Counted from the stretch's first letter, positions 16,943 to 26,558 are shown. The stretch: 64,000 bases of DNA from an uncultured Porphyromonadaceae bacterium (GCA_947643665.1 CANRWW010000011.1:1-64000), one strand, 5' to 3'. Numbers and translations: made by a program. Notes: generated by a model from the letters alone, not told the origin.

Positions 16943-16983
16943 ATTCCTTTGTTATAAAGGAATAAGATAATTCCGTATCTTTG
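16943..16983 (+). promoter_or_regulatory. Promoter with overlapping palindrome before the CBS-remnant/nadK unit
   Basis: The -7 box TATCTTTG (16976-16983) fits the Bacteroidota consensus. A TTTG at 16948-16951 is a -33 candidate, with a long 24-nt spacer. It is buried in a perfect palindrome ATTCCTTT-GTTAT-AAAGGAAT (16943-16963), which could be an operator for a dimeric repressor. Confidence 0.45.
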
Positions 16984-17053
16984 TGACTGAATTCTGACCA
17001 CAAATTTAATCAGAAATTTCAAGAGTGCACGTAAAAAGACCCCATTATTTCTA

Positions 17054-17527
17054 TTGTTAACAGAATTTGACAATAAAAACGCGAGAAAACCGGCATCATT
17101 TCCAAACAATCTTTCAACCATACCATACGCAGGAAAAGTGATCTATCAGCAGCACGAAATACTTAAACGGTTCATGTCAGGAGAACTTGACCGTTCCGGA
17201 CAACTAGAGGCCCTATTGCCGGAACAGCCAGACGCCAGTTTTCTCCTTGTAGCTTGTAATCCCGAAGATTACAGCGCCTCAGCCATGGCCAAAGCTGTGG
17301 AAGACTGCGATGCACAGCTAATAGGCCTTTCTGTCACAGGCATGCGCGATTCATCGGGCAGGCCGGTGGTGGCTCTTACCGTGGGCACCGCAACTGCAGA
17401 TGGGGCGGCACGCTCTCTGGAAAGGTATGGGTATGAAGTAATACATACAAGAAGTGCCAGACCCGGCCCCGAGCATGAACGGAACATGGAGCGCCTGGGT
17501 GAACTCCTTCACTATCTAGAAATGTAA
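17054..17527 (+). CDS. C-terminal domain of a CBS-domain protein, apparently without its CBS pair
   Basis: A 157-residue frame upstream of nadK. Residues about 60-157 (ASFLLVACNPEDYSASAMAKAVED, then a beta strand with VVALTVGT, and RYGYEVIHTRS) resemble the ACT-like C-terminal domain of the CBS proteins that Bacteroidales often encode just before nadK. The two CBS modules that should precede it are not recognisable; residues 1-55 are short and unlike them. The start is a TTG at 17054; an internal ATG at about 17174 would leave only the ACT-like part. So the gene is either shortened and still used, or decaying. Function unknown; regulation of NAD kinase is only a guess. Confidence 0.6.
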   Translation: MLTEFDNKNARKPASFPNNLSTIPYAGKVIYQQHEILKRFMSGELDRSGQLEALLPEQPDASFLLVACNPEDYSASAMAKAVEDCDAQLIGLSVTGMRDSSGRPVVALTVGTATADGAARSLERYGYEVIHTRSARPGPEHERNMERLGELLHYLEM

Positions 17528-17564
17528 GGTCTTTGATACCAAGTTATTTTAAGTCTGCTTAATT

Positions 17565-18467
17565 ATGATAATAGCCATAAACGGCAACCGTCATCAGGAG
17601 GGACACTTTCAAGCCATAGAACGGCTTACCGACACTTTGGTAAGCCATGGCCATCATGTTGTCATGGCAGAACAGTTCCTTGATTATCTTGCATCTCATC
17701 TGGGAGCTCGTTTCAGTGCGGGAATAGATTATCTGCCACTGACACGACAACCGGAAGCGGATCTCGCCATAAGCATAGGTGGAGACGGGGCTTTCCTTAA
17801 GACAGCACGATGGGTCGGCAATGCAGAAATACCTGTAGCAGGCATAAATACCGGGCATCTGGGCTATCTTTCGGCGTTTACATTCGACCAGCCGAAAGAA
17901 ATTTACCAGATGCTGTTAAATGGCGAATACCGCATTGAGGAAAGGTCTCTTCTCCGTGTGGGGATAACGTATCCGGAACATAAAAAAAGCCATAAGGGGA
18001 AACATCTGCCGGAATATCTTACCGCTTTGAACGAACTTGCAGTGACGAGAGGCGACATCGCATCAATGCTTCGCATCTCAGCAGAAATTGACGGACTTTC
18101 TTCCCTTAACTATATGGGTGACGGACTTATAATCTCCACCCCTACAGGAAGCACCGCCTACAATCTTTCAGTAGGAGGCCCGGTGCTGGATCCACAGCTT
18201 CAGGGGTGGGTGCTCTCCCCTATAGCCGCACATAGCCTGTCCATGCGCCCCCTTGTGATAAAGGACAGTTCCTGCATCATTCTGCGTCTGGAAGCACGTG
18301 GTGAAGGATTCAGCCTGGCAGCTGACGGCAAACCTGTCACACTGCCCATTGGCGCCGCACTCAAAGTGACGCGTGCCCCTTATGTAATCAAACTGGTGCA
18401 ACAGCCGCACCACACTTTCACCGACACCTTACGCAATAAACTCGGTCTGGGAAACACTTTAGTGTAA
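17565..18467 (+). CDS. nadK: NAD kinase
   Basis: Phosphorylates NAD to NADP using ATP or polyphosphate; cytoplasmic. The 300-residue protein has the diagnostic GGDG at residues 72-75 and the second signature STPTGSTAYNLSVGGPV, plus the NELAVTR segment near residue 157. It starts 38 nt after the CBS-remnant gene and is followed at 32 nt by a YgjP-like gene, so the three probably form one transcript. Divergent from pdxJ. Confidence 0.97.
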   Translation: MIIAINGNRHQEGHFQAIERLTDTLVSHGHHVVMAEQFLDYLASHLGARFSAGIDYLPLTRQPEADLAISIGGDGAFLKTARWVGNAEIPVAGINTGHLGYLSAFTFDQPKEIYQMLLNGEYRIEERSLLRVGITYPEHKKSHKGKHLPEYLTALNELAVTRGDIASMLRISAEIDGLSSLNYMGDGLIISTPTGSTAYNLSVGGPVLDPQLQGWVLSPIAAHSLSMRPLVIKDSSCIILRLEARGEGFSLAADGKPVTLPIGAALKVTRAPYVIKLVQQPHHTFTDTLRNKLGLGNTLV

Positions 18468-18499
18468 GATTACCGCTTTCTCTATTTTATTTGAAACCA

Positions 18500-19207
18500 A
18501 TGGCAACCGGAGAATTGCAACACGAACTACTTGGCAAGGTCATGGTAACTGTGCGCCAGAACTCACGCCATGTGTCGGCCCGCTGGAAAAGCGGTCTGGT
18601 AAACCTTAATGTGCCCCAAGGAATAAGATTGCCTGAACTTAAGCGGATTCTTGACGACCTTACCCCACGTCTTATGGCCTCACGCCCACAAGTGACATAC
18701 CATGACGGACAGGAACTACTGTTCCCGTATGTGGATTTTGTGATACGCCGTCAGAATTTCGCACCGTCTAAAATACTTGGCACCGCATCCGTGCCAGTCT
18801 CATCCGTTGAGGTAGGAAGCGACTGGGACATGGAGCTGGAATCCACTTCGCGTGCCATCAGTGACATGCTCTGCAAAATAGCCCGCAAAGTGGCTCCTGA
18901 AGTACTTCTGCCACGTGCCAGGGATATAGCAGACAAAACAGGACAGCATCCAGTAGGATGGATAATCTCTTCCGGGCACCGCACTTTAGGGCAATGCTCG
19001 GGAGAGGGGATCATATCATTGAGTTATGTATTGGTTTTTCTTCCGGCTGAACTCTCCGATTACGTCATATACCATGAACTGGCACATCTGTCTGAGATGA
19101 ACCATAGCGAACGATTCCATAAACTCCTGAACCACTATCTCAATGGACGCGAAACGGAATTGCGCCGCAAACTACAGGCATACATATGGCCAGTGCTCAG
19201 AAAATAA
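18500..19207 (+). CDS. YgjP/WLM-like zinc metalloprotein (M48-type, DUF45)
   Basis: A protein of about 235 residues with the zinc motif HELAHLSEMNHSERFH near its C-terminus (HExxH plus a third His six residues on). The N-terminal half (ARWKSGLVNLNVP) fits the DUF45/YgjP family. Members may be small proteases or nucleic-acid-linked hydrolases; the substrate is not known. The frame can begin at a TTG at 18491, but I choose the ATG at 18500. Cotranscription with nadK is likely. Confidence 0.8.
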   Translation: MATGELQHELLGKVMVTVRQNSRHVSARWKSGLVNLNVPQGIRLPELKRILDDLTPRLMASRPQVTYHDGQELLFPYVDFVIRRQNFAPSKILGTASVPVSSVEVGSDWDMELESTSRAISDMLCKIARKVAPEVLLPRARDIADKTGQHPVGWIISSGHRTLGQCSGEGIISLSYVLVFLPAELSDYVIYHELAHLSEMNHSERFHKLLNHYLNGRETELRRKLQAYIWPVLRK

Positions 19208-19255
19208 CAGGAGCTATTCCATATTGTCCGAGATCTCCATACAAACCTTAACATT

Positions 19256-20710
19256 ATGAGACAACTGATTTTGAAAAGCCTTATGGCAATATCCGCAATA
19301 TCATCGCCGGCAGTCGCCGCACCTCACGCACTCGCTATACCACTGGAAGAAAAACCGGTTGTAAAAGCCGCCCCGACCAAAGTAATACACCCAGACTGGA
19401 GCAGGGATGCAGTAATATATGAAATCAACTGGCGGCAGATGACACCGGAAGGAACAATAGCCGCCGTAGAAAAACAGATACCACGCCTGAAAGACCTTGG
19501 AGTGGATATATTATGGATCATGCCTGTGAATCCCATTTCTAAAGAAGGACGAAAGGGGGAGCTGGGAAGCTATTACGCTTCAGCGGATTACAAAGCCTTG
19601 AATCCGGAAATGGGCACAATAGACGATTTCCGCCATTTTGTAAAGACAGCCCATGACAACGGCATGAAGGTGATAATAGACTGGGTGCCCAACCATACCG
19701 GCAACGACAACTGGTGGCTGGAATACCATCCTGATTTTTACAAATACGATGCGCCCGGCTCTCCTGTCCACCCTCATGAATGGGCTGATGTAAGCCAGTT
19801 GGACTATTCCAATCCCCGTTTGAGGGAATATATGATCGATGCTATGTCACATTGGCTGCGCGATACCGACATAGACGGTTTCAGGTGCGACGTGGCATCC
19901 ATGGTGCCTGTGGATTTCTGGAATGAAGCGCGTCCAAGGCTTGAAGCAGTAAAACCAGGTATTTTCATGCTTGCAGAAGCATCCTCTCCCGAACTGCAAT
20001 CCGAGGGATTCGACATGGGCTACAACTGGCCGCTCGCATCGCTATTCAAGGCCATCGCCAATAATGCCGGCCAATATACAATGCCTGATGACCCAGGAAA
20101 AAAACAGGCAACAGACATTGATTCACTTCTCGCATCACAACAGGCAGAATATCCGGAAGACAGTTATCTGATGAACATGGTAACCAACCATGATTTCAAC
20201 TCATGGGAAGGAACAGAATTCCAACGGTTCGGAAACCTTACAGACGCAATGGCGGTTCTCACATATACCCTTCCCGGTATGCCATTGATTTATACCGGAC
20301 AAGAAACCGGACTGAACAGGGCTTTTGATTTTTTCCAGAAAGATGAGCCTCCAACGTTTGAACCCCGTAACAGTTTTTTCGATTTCTACCAGAAACTCAA
20401 CACATTAAAACATAGCCAGAAGGCACTTCACGCCGGCAAGCCGGGAGTTTATGGCGGCCATGTGGTAAGATATCCCACTAAAAATCCGGACCTGTATATC
20501 TTCTCTCGGCAGCTTGACGGTTCGGAAGTATTGGTAATGACCAATTTAGGCTTAAAAACCAGTAAAATAAAATATTTAGGCGAGGCGCCCGTCGCCAACG
20601 ACATGATCAACTATTTCAGCGGAAAACATGAGAAATACCCGTCATCGCTGAAACCGGGTGAATATAGGGTGTATGTAAGACCCAAATATGCACCTAATAA
20701 AATGATGTAA
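19256..20710 (+). CDS. Exported alpha-amylase family glycoside hydrolase (GH13)
   Basis: A 484-residue enzyme with a signal peptide (residues 1-22, cut near AVAA) and a GH13 barrel. The four conserved regions are complete: DWVPNH (142-147), GFRCDVAS with nucleophile Asp212, MLAEAS with acid/base Glu241, and TNHD with His312-Asp313. A C-terminal beta domain (about 410-480) follows. It should cleave alpha-glucan bonds in the periplasm or at the surface, but linkage specificity is not visible. No SusC/SusD genes lie nearby, so it is not part of a classical polysaccharide utilisation locus. It begins 48 nt after the YgjP-like gene. Confidence 0.9.
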   Translation: MRQLILKSLMAISAISSPAVAAPHALAIPLEEKPVVKAAPTKVIHPDWSRDAVIYEINWRQMTPEGTIAAVEKQIPRLKDLGVDILWIMPVNPISKEGRKGELGSYYASADYKALNPEMGTIDDFRHFVKTAHDNGMKVIIDWVPNHTGNDNWWLEYHPDFYKYDAPGSPVHPHEWADVSQLDYSNPRLREYMIDAMSHWLRDTDIDGFRCDVASMVPVDFWNEARPRLEAVKPGIFMLAEASSPELQSEGFDMGYNWPLASLFKAIANNAGQYTMPDDPGKKQATDIDSLLASQQAEYPEDSYLMNMVTNHDFNSWEGTEFQRFGNLTDAMAVLTYTLPGMPLIYTGQETGLNRAFDFFQKDEPPTFEPRNSFFDFYQKLNTLKHSQKALHAGKPGVYGGHVVRYPTKNPDLYIFSRQLDGSEVLVMTNLGLKTSKIKYLGEAPVANDMINYFSGKHEKYPSSLKPGEYRVYVRPKYAPNKMM

Positions 20711-20840
20711 TTACGCCTACAAGGCTTCAAATGCCGTTTTGGCAACACCGCTACATGCAAATTATGCAATTATACAACTTAACAGTTACATCTGTAACAT
20801 CGCGGAGCAATGTAAGAAATTACTGACCCAAAGTTTATAC

Positions 20841-20875
20841 AAAGAGGTTACCGGCTTGGATGCGGTAACCTCTTT
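20841..20875 (+). terminator. Terminator hairpin after the GH13 gene
   Basis: AAAGAGGTTACCG (20841-20853) and CGGTAACCTCTTT (20863-20875) form a perfect 13-bp stem with a 9-nt loop. A short palindrome GTTACA-TC-TGTAAC precedes it at 20785-20798. Otherwise I see nothing in this 279-nt gap. Confidence 0.65.
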
Positions 20876-20989
20876 GCTTACTTTTGAAAGCATAAAAAAA
20901 CAACTGCCAGGGAATGAAGGTACTCCCCCGTCAGCTTTGTAGTAACCATTAAATCGCATTGTGGCCTTCATTGTCCGAGTATTACCAAG

Positions 20990-21400
20990 ATGCCAGTTAA
21001 TTCAATAAACAATCTTAACACAACAGTACGCGGTCGTATTATCGTAATTGACAGCGACACGCACATAGGTGAACTTATCCACGCCCATTTCAGCCCGGAA
21101 GGTTATACGGTAGATGTGTGTACGTCTGTAAATGAACTTTACAATATAGATCTTTCCGACTACTCACTAATGATCATAGACCTGAACATTGATGAAAATT
21201 CAGGCCTTGATATTGTGGAACAGGTAAAACAGCGACGCGACACATCAGCACTCGGAGTAATCACCTGTTCGGTGAACATGTCGCCCACGACCATTATCAA
21301 TGCGCTGAATGCGGGTGCAGACGACTATCTCTTAAAACCTTTCTCAATACGTGAACTTATGGCCCGTGTGCGGTCTGTGCTGCGACGCCAAACCGCCTGA
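20990..21400 (+). CDS. Receiver-only response regulator
   Basis: A 136-residue protein made almost entirely of a CheY-like receiver. Asp21 and Asp23 form the acidic pair, Asp64 in MIIDLNIDE is the phosphorylation site, Thr92 the switch residue and Lys116 in DDYLLKPF the conserved lysine. The C-terminal helix RELMARVRSVLRR is what normally leads into an OmpR-type DNA-binding domain, but the frame stops there and the next 250 nt show no such domain in any frame I examined. It is thus either a true single-domain regulator or a truncated OmpR-type protein. No histidine kinase is adjacent. Confidence 0.82.
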   Translation: MPVNSINNLNTTVRGRIIVIDSDTHIGELIHAHFSPEGYTVDVCTSVNELYNIDLSDYSLMIIDLNIDENSGLDIVEQVKQRRDTSALGVITCSVNMSPTTIINALNAGADDYLLKPFSIRELMARVRSVLRRQTA

Positions 21401-21586
21401 AACGGCAATCGCATCCCTCTACATTTTGTCATTTTTACAATAATATCCTAACTCCGGCAAATCTTATCAGGACATGCAGGCACAAGCATGCACAGTATGC
21501 TTTACCACGATACTTCCAATAGCCATATCAGGGATAACAGACAATCCATGATACAAGATAGTATTAGATAACTGTTAAAAAATCAC

Positions 21587-21594
21587 TACCTTTG
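21587..21594 (+). promoter_or_regulatory. -7 box for the GH2 gene
   Basis: TACCTTTG matches the Bacteroidota TAnnTTTG element, 58 nt before the ATG. The -33 element is not clear. Confidence 0.4.
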
Positions 21595-21652
21595 TGCCGG
21601 CAATGCAGAATACAACCTTAAATTCATCACATACATCAAATTTTAGAGAAAA

Positions 21653-23524
21653 ATGAAGTACATCTTAACGGTTCTCATAACGTTGGTAAGCCTGATGGCA
21701 ACAGCCTACGAGATCCCACGAGCAGAGTATCCACGTCCGCAATTCGAACGCCAGCAATGGCAGAATCTGAACGGCCAATGGGATTACACCTTTGATTTCG
21801 CCGGTTCCGGACTGGAACAAGGATACCCTAAAGCCACATCTTTCGAGGGTAAAATAACAGTGCCTTTCTGTCCGGAAAGCAAACTCTCTGGTGTAGAGCA
21901 CAAGGATTTCATCAACAACATATGGTACCATCGCGAAATTGACATCCCGCAAGAGTGGGACGGCAAAGACATACTCCTTAATTTCGGTGCGGTATATTAC
22001 AATGCAGAAATTTTCATTGACGGCAATCTTGTCGGTCGCCACTTCGGGGGCAGTTCGTCTTTCAGCAAAGACATCACTCCCTATGTGAAGCCGGGAAGCA
22101 AACATCATCTGGTGGTACACGCCTCCAGCGACCTGCGTTCAGGCAAACAGGGTGCCGGCAAGCAGAACCTGCAATATGCATCCTACGGCTGCAACTATAC
22201 ACGTACCACGGGTATCTGGCAGACAGTATGGATGGAAGCGGTATCACCCTCCGGCCTCCAGTCGGCACAGGTTCTCACAGACATCGACCAGAACCAGATT
22301 GTGATCATGCCGAAATTCTACGGCAACGGTGGGGGTAAACTCACTGCAATGCTGAAAGAGGGCAACAAAACAGTGGCTACAGCCTCCGTACCTGCCACAA
22401 ACAGCTCAGTAATAGTGCTTCCTGTAAAAAAACCGAAACTCTGGTCTCCGGAATCCCCCTTCCTCTATGACCTGCAGTACACAGTGACCGATGCCGCCGG
22501 CAATGTCGTTGACGAGGTAAACTCTTATGTAGGCATGCGCAAGATACATATTGACGGCAACAAAATCTATCTCAACAACGAACCTTGCTACCAACGCCTT
22601 GTGCTTGACCAGGGTTTCTACCCGGACGGCATATGGACAGCACCTTCTGACGAGGCTCTCAAAAACGACATCGAACTTTCCATGGCGGCAGGTTTCAACG
22701 GCGCACGCCTGCACCAGAAGGCTTTTGAGGAACGTTTCTATTACTGGGCCGACAAACTCGGTTATCTCACATGGGGAGAGGCTCCAAGCTGGGGCATGGA
22801 TGCCAACGACATAGAGGTGGCACGCAACTTCCTCACCGAATGGTCTGAACTGGTGACACGTGACCGCAACCACCCGTCCCTTATCATCTGGACCCCGATG
22901 AATGAAGAATGGTGGCCTGACCGCGTGCAATATCCCCGTTTCACATCAGACCTCTACGACATTACAAAGGCACTTGACCCGACACGCCCTGTGAACGATG
23001 CCAGCGGCGGTTGCCATATCAAGACCGACATATGGACAATACATAACTATGAGCAGGATCCCGCACGCCTGAAACAGATACTTGTAGACGCTAGCACAAA
23101 TCCTGGCCCTGTAGACTATCCGGATTTCGGCATGCCACAGAAAAACATCGGCTTCAACGGCCTGCGTCATAACAACAGCTATAATTTCCCCCGTTACGAC
23201 AAGAAAATGCCTTTCCTTATTGACGAGGTAGGAGGCATAAAATGGGTAAAAGGCCAGGACAAAGCCAACTCAGACACACAGTCATGGGGCTATGGCGAGC
23301 CTCCAAAATCAGAGGCTGAATTCCTCAACCGACTGGAAGGACAGATTGATGCCATAATAGATGTAAACGGCAATGTGTGGGGCTACTGCTATACGCAGCT
23401 TACCGATGTAGAACAGGAACAGAACGGCATATATTATTACGACCGCACCCCGAAATTCGACACAAAACTCATCCACGCCATATTTAGCAAAACCCCGCTT
23501 AAAAAGCAGGATGGCAAGAAATAA
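21653..23524 (+). CDS. Exported glycoside hydrolase family 2 enzyme
   Basis: A 623-residue exported enzyme with a signal peptide (residues 1-18). In order: a jelly-roll sugar-binding domain (about 28-195), an Ig-like domain (about 200-300) and a TIM barrel (about 303-620). The GH2 catalytic residues are visible: acid/base Glu418 in TPMNEEWW and nucleophile Glu525 in FLIDEVGG. Beta-galactosidase, beta-glucuronidase and related activities all fit, and sequence alone does not decide. It appears to be transcribed alone, with its own -7 box and a following hairpin. Confidence 0.9.
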   Translation: MKYILTVLITLVSLMATAYEIPRAEYPRPQFERQQWQNLNGQWDYTFDFAGSGLEQGYPKATSFEGKITVPFCPESKLSGVEHKDFINNIWYHREIDIPQEWDGKDILLNFGAVYYNAEIFIDGNLVGRHFGGSSSFSKDITPYVKPGSKHHLVVHASSDLRSGKQGAGKQNLQYASYGCNYTRTTGIWQTVWMEAVSPSGLQSAQVLTDIDQNQIVIMPKFYGNGGGKLTAMLKEGNKTVATASVPATNSSVIVLPVKKPKLWSPESPFLYDLQYTVTDAAGNVVDEVNSYVGMRKIHIDGNKIYLNNEPCYQRLVLDQGFYPDGIWTAPSDEALKNDIELSMAAGFNGARLHQKAFEERFYYWADKLGYLTWGEAPSWGMDANDIEVARNFLTEWSELVTRDRNHPSLIIWTPMNEEWWPDRVQYPRFTSDLYDITKALDPTRPVNDASGGCHIKTDIWTIHNYEQDPARLKQILVDASTNPGPVDYPDFGMPQKNIGFNGLRHNNSYNFPRYDKKMPFLIDEVGGIKWVKGQDKANSDTQSWGYGEPPKSEAEFLNRLEGQIDAIIDVNGNVWGYCYTQLTDVEQEQNGIYYYDRTPKFDTKLIHAIFSKTPLKKQDGKK

Positions 23525-23550
23525 AACCTGACATAATTTACCAGAACCCA

Positions 23551-23592
23551 AATACGGCTATGTGGTCAAAAAATCCGACACATAGCCGTATT
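23551..23592 (+). terminator. Terminator hairpin after the GH2 gene
   Basis: AATACGGCTATGTG (23551-23564) pairs with CACATAGCCGTATT (23579-23592), a perfect 14-bp stem with a 14-nt loop, 27 nt past the stop codon. Confidence 0.65.
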
Positions 23593-23698
23593 CCATATCC
23601 GGACGTCAGAATATGGCTACCATAGATAAAATCAATTTTATTAATCACCAGATACGGGGCTAACATTTGGCACACCATCATGTTTTTGCCCAGTTGGC

Positions 23699-23751
23699 GA
23701 GGGTGCAGTCAGAATGGCTCCTATCCAGATGGGCCACTATGGCACACCCTC
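23699..23751. repeat. Dispersed hairpin element, copy 1
   Basis: An imperfect hairpin with outer arms GAGGGTG / CACCCTC. Its inner 26 nt (23708-23733) are identical to 53562-53587, 30 kb away, including the core GCTCCTATCCAGATGGG, while the outer stem differs. It lies in the 328-nt gap between the GH2 and YfhO genes, which also holds the GH2 terminator and the YfhO promoter. Confidence 0.6.
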
Positions 23752-23817
23752 TCTGTCGTAATGTTTGCGCTAATGAATTAATTATTTCAGGCGGCTCATA
23801 AATTGCCTAAAATTCAC

Positions 23818-23825
23818 TAACTTTG
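23818..23825 (+). promoter_or_regulatory. -7 box for the YfhO unit
   Basis: TAACTTTG fits the Bacteroidota -7 consensus and lies 28 nt before the ATG of the YfhO gene. Confidence 0.45.
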
Positions 23826-23853
23826 CTGTTCACAAACAACAATCATTTGCAAA

Positions 23854-26505
23854 ATGGACAGCGTCTCAACCAACAGCAATATAATACAGATAATCAAAGA
23901 CATACCGGCAAATCTCATGCAAATGTGCCGCCAGCCCCAATTTTACGGCTTTTTCATAAGTCTCTTTGCGTCAGCTATCCTGGCACTCGCATATTTTTAT
24001 CCCGACGCCACTATGGGCAACGAACTGCGGCAGCATGACATGCAGCAAGGTGCAGCAATAGGACAAGAGGTAAAAGCATATGTAGAAGCCACCGGAGATG
24101 AAGCACCCCGATGGACCAACTCGCTTTTTTCCGGCATGCCAACTTTCCAGATATCGCCTACATATCCCAGCGACGGGCTTTTCTCCTGGATAACACAAGT
24201 CTACGGTCTTGGTCTCCCCTCCCCTTCCAATCTGTTGTTCATGATGATGGCTGGCTTCATCATTTTGATGGCTGCCATGAAAGTACGTTGGTATTATGGC
24301 CTTATAGGTGCCGTGGCATGGGGATTCTCCACATACTTCATAATCATCATTGGTGCCGGCCACATATGGAAATTCGTGACCCTAGCCTATGTACCCCCCA
24401 CTATTGCGGGAATAATACTGGCATATCGCGGACGATGGTTCACAGGAAGCGCCCTAGCAGCCCTTTTCGCAATGATGCAGATACAGAGCAACCATGTGCA
24501 GATGAGTTATTATTTCATGTTTGTAATCATCGCCTTGTCTGCGTCATACCTGTACCAAGCCTTACGCAAAGGGGAATCCATGCGTTGGCTGAAAGCCACA
24601 GGCGCACTGGCTGTCGCAGCAATACTCGCGGTCACCGCCAATCTGCCCAGCCTCTACAACACCTACGAATACTCCAAAGAGACCATGCGTGGAGGCCATT
24701 CCGAACTTTCAGCCACCACAGACGACGCAAGCGCTGAAAAGACTTCGGGACTTGACCGGGACTATATCACGCAATACAGCTACGGTCGTGCCGAGACATT
24801 CACACTGCTGATACCCGATATAAAGGGGGGAGCCTCTGCCAAACCTGTAGCGGGAGCAATGCGCCCGACTTCGCTGCTTGATATTGACAAAGCTGATGAG
24901 ATATTGGCAAACTCACGCCTCAACGAAGCCGAGACAGGATACATAAACAACTATGTGAGCCGGTATTTCGGTGAACCGGAAGGAACAAACGGCCCGGTAT
25001 ATGTGGGAGCGCTTATCTTTACCCTGTTCCTTTTAGGATGCCTGATAGTACGCGGCCCGGTAAAATGGGCACTATTATGCGTCACCATCCTGTCAATAAT
25101 GCTTGCCCTCGGACGCAACATGCAGTGGTTCACAGACCTGTTCATAGATTATGTGCCTATGTATTCAAAATTCCGCACAGTTGAGAGTATTCTCGTAATA
25201 GCGGAATTCGCCATACCTTTGCTGGCCATACTCGGACTGCAAAAACTCCTCACCACACCATCGAAGGAAGCGCGACGCCGGTATACGAATGCGATTTATA
25301 TTTCTTTCGGTACGGCAACTTTGTTTTGCCTCCTGGGATGGCTTTTCCCAGGCATATACGGCCCTGCGATAACCGAAGGCGACCAACAGATTTCCCAAAT
25401 GATCGGTTACCAGCTCTCACAGCAGGGATATCCGGAAGAGGCCATAAGCATGTTCTCCATAAACAATCCCTCGATAGCCGCCGCAGTGACAGAGCTGAGG
25501 CGTTCTATGGTAAGTTCCGACTCCCTCCGGTCACTGCTGTTCATCCTGCTTGGATTCGGCGCCATCATGCTATGCATGACAGAAAAAGCAAAACCATGGA
25601 TGAGCGCCGCTATTGTCGGTTTGCTCGTATGCGTGGACCTTTACAGTGTAAACAAACGCTATCTTGACCATGAGAGTTTCTGCTCGCCGGAAGCAAGTGC
25701 CACAGAAATGTTCCCCCTCACGGCCAATGACCGTACAATCCTGGCAGACACGGCAATGAACTACAGGGTGATGAATATTCCGGAATTCTACCAGGCAGCA
25801 CCATCATACCGCCATAAAACCATCGGCGGATACCATGCCGCAAAGTTAAGCCGCTATCAGGATCTGATAGACCGGCACCTGGGCAACTTCACCCGCGGCG
25901 TGCCTTCCGAGGCTGATTTCAGAGTGTTAAGCATGCTGAATGCAAAATACATCATAGGTCCCGACGGAAACCTAGCCGTAAACCACGATGCCTTGGGGAA
26001 TGCCTGGTTCGTGGACAAGGTGACATATGTGGACAACCCTGATGCCGAAATGAAAGCGCTGTCAGCCCTCTCCCCCGAAATGGAAGCGGTTGCCGACAAA
26101 AAATTCGCAAATGCGTTAGGAAAAAATTTTGCTCCCAAAAGCATAGGAGACACTATTTTTGAAACCTCATATGCACCAGGTAAACTTACCTACAGTGCCA
26201 GCAGTGCCCGTGGTGGAATAGCCGTATTCTCCGAAGTTTATTTCCCGTGGGGGTGGGAGGCGACCATTGACGGAAAACCGGCAGAAATAGGCCGGGTGAA
26301 CTACATATTGCGTGCGCTGGCCATTCCCGCCGGACACCATAGCATAGAGTTTAAATTCAAACCAACTTCAGTAAGCCACACTGTCGTCGCAGCAAAAGTC
26401 GCTGTAACAGCCATATATATTCTTCTTTTCCTGGCACTTATTTTCAACTTAAGCCGAAAAGGCGGAAAAACGGAAGGAAAGTCCATTGATAAAGACTGCA
26501 TCTGA
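23854..26505 (+). CDS. YfhO family polytopic membrane protein
   Basis: An 883-residue inner-membrane protein. Residues about 25-50, 115-260, 390-480 and 560-600 hold many hydrophobic segments, with a final segment near 850-870. Large periplasmic loops and a C-terminal beta domain (VFSEVYFPWGWEATIDG) are typical of YfhO proteins. Members resemble GT-C glycosyltransferases and some are linked to lipoteichoic acid glycosylation in Firmicutes; the role in Bacteroidota is unknown. Lipid-linked sugar transfer is an inference. It is followed 53 nt later by a methyltransferase-like gene and xerD. Confidence 0.85.
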   Translation: MDSVSTNSNIIQIIKDIPANLMQMCRQPQFYGFFISLFASAILALAYFYPDATMGNELRQHDMQQGAAIGQEVKAYVEATGDEAPRWTNSLFSGMPTFQISPTYPSDGLFSWITQVYGLGLPSPSNLLFMMMAGFIILMAAMKVRWYYGLIGAVAWGFSTYFIIIIGAGHIWKFVTLAYVPPTIAGIILAYRGRWFTGSALAALFAMMQIQSNHVQMSYYFMFVIIALSASYLYQALRKGESMRWLKATGALAVAAILAVTANLPSLYNTYEYSKETMRGGHSELSATTDDASAEKTSGLDRDYITQYSYGRAETFTLLIPDIKGGASAKPVAGAMRPTSLLDIDKADEILANSRLNEAETGYINNYVSRYFGEPEGTNGPVYVGALIFTLFLLGCLIVRGPVKWALLCVTILSIMLALGRNMQWFTDLFIDYVPMYSKFRTVESILVIAEFAIPLLAILGLQKLLTTPSKEARRRYTNAIYISFGTATLFCLLGWLFPGIYGPAITEGDQQISQMIGYQLSQQGYPEEAISMFSINNPSIAAAVTELRRSMVSSDSLRSLLFILLGFGAIMLCMTEKAKPWMSAAIVGLLVCVDLYSVNKRYLDHESFCSPEASATEMFPLTANDRTILADTAMNYRVMNIPEFYQAAPSYRHKTIGGYHAAKLSRYQDLIDRHLGNFTRGVPSEADFRVLSMLNAKYIIGPDGNLAVNHDALGNAWFVDKVTYVDNPDAEMKALSALSPEMEAVADKKFANALGKNFAPKSIGDTIFETSYAPGKLTYSASSARGGIAVFSEVYFPWGWEATIDGKPAEIGRVNYILRALAIPAGHHSIEFKFKPTSVSHTVVAAKVAVTAIYILLFLALIFNLSRKGGKTEGKSIDKDCI

Positions 26506-26558
26506 GAGCAACCCGAAAAAAATGCTCCAACAGGCAAAGTCGTATAAAAGAACCGATT

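Noticed and set aside
19256-23524. GH13 and GH2 genes as a polysaccharide utilisation locus
   Set aside because: No SusC/SusD pair, ECF regulator or hybrid two-component system is present; each gene has its own terminator.
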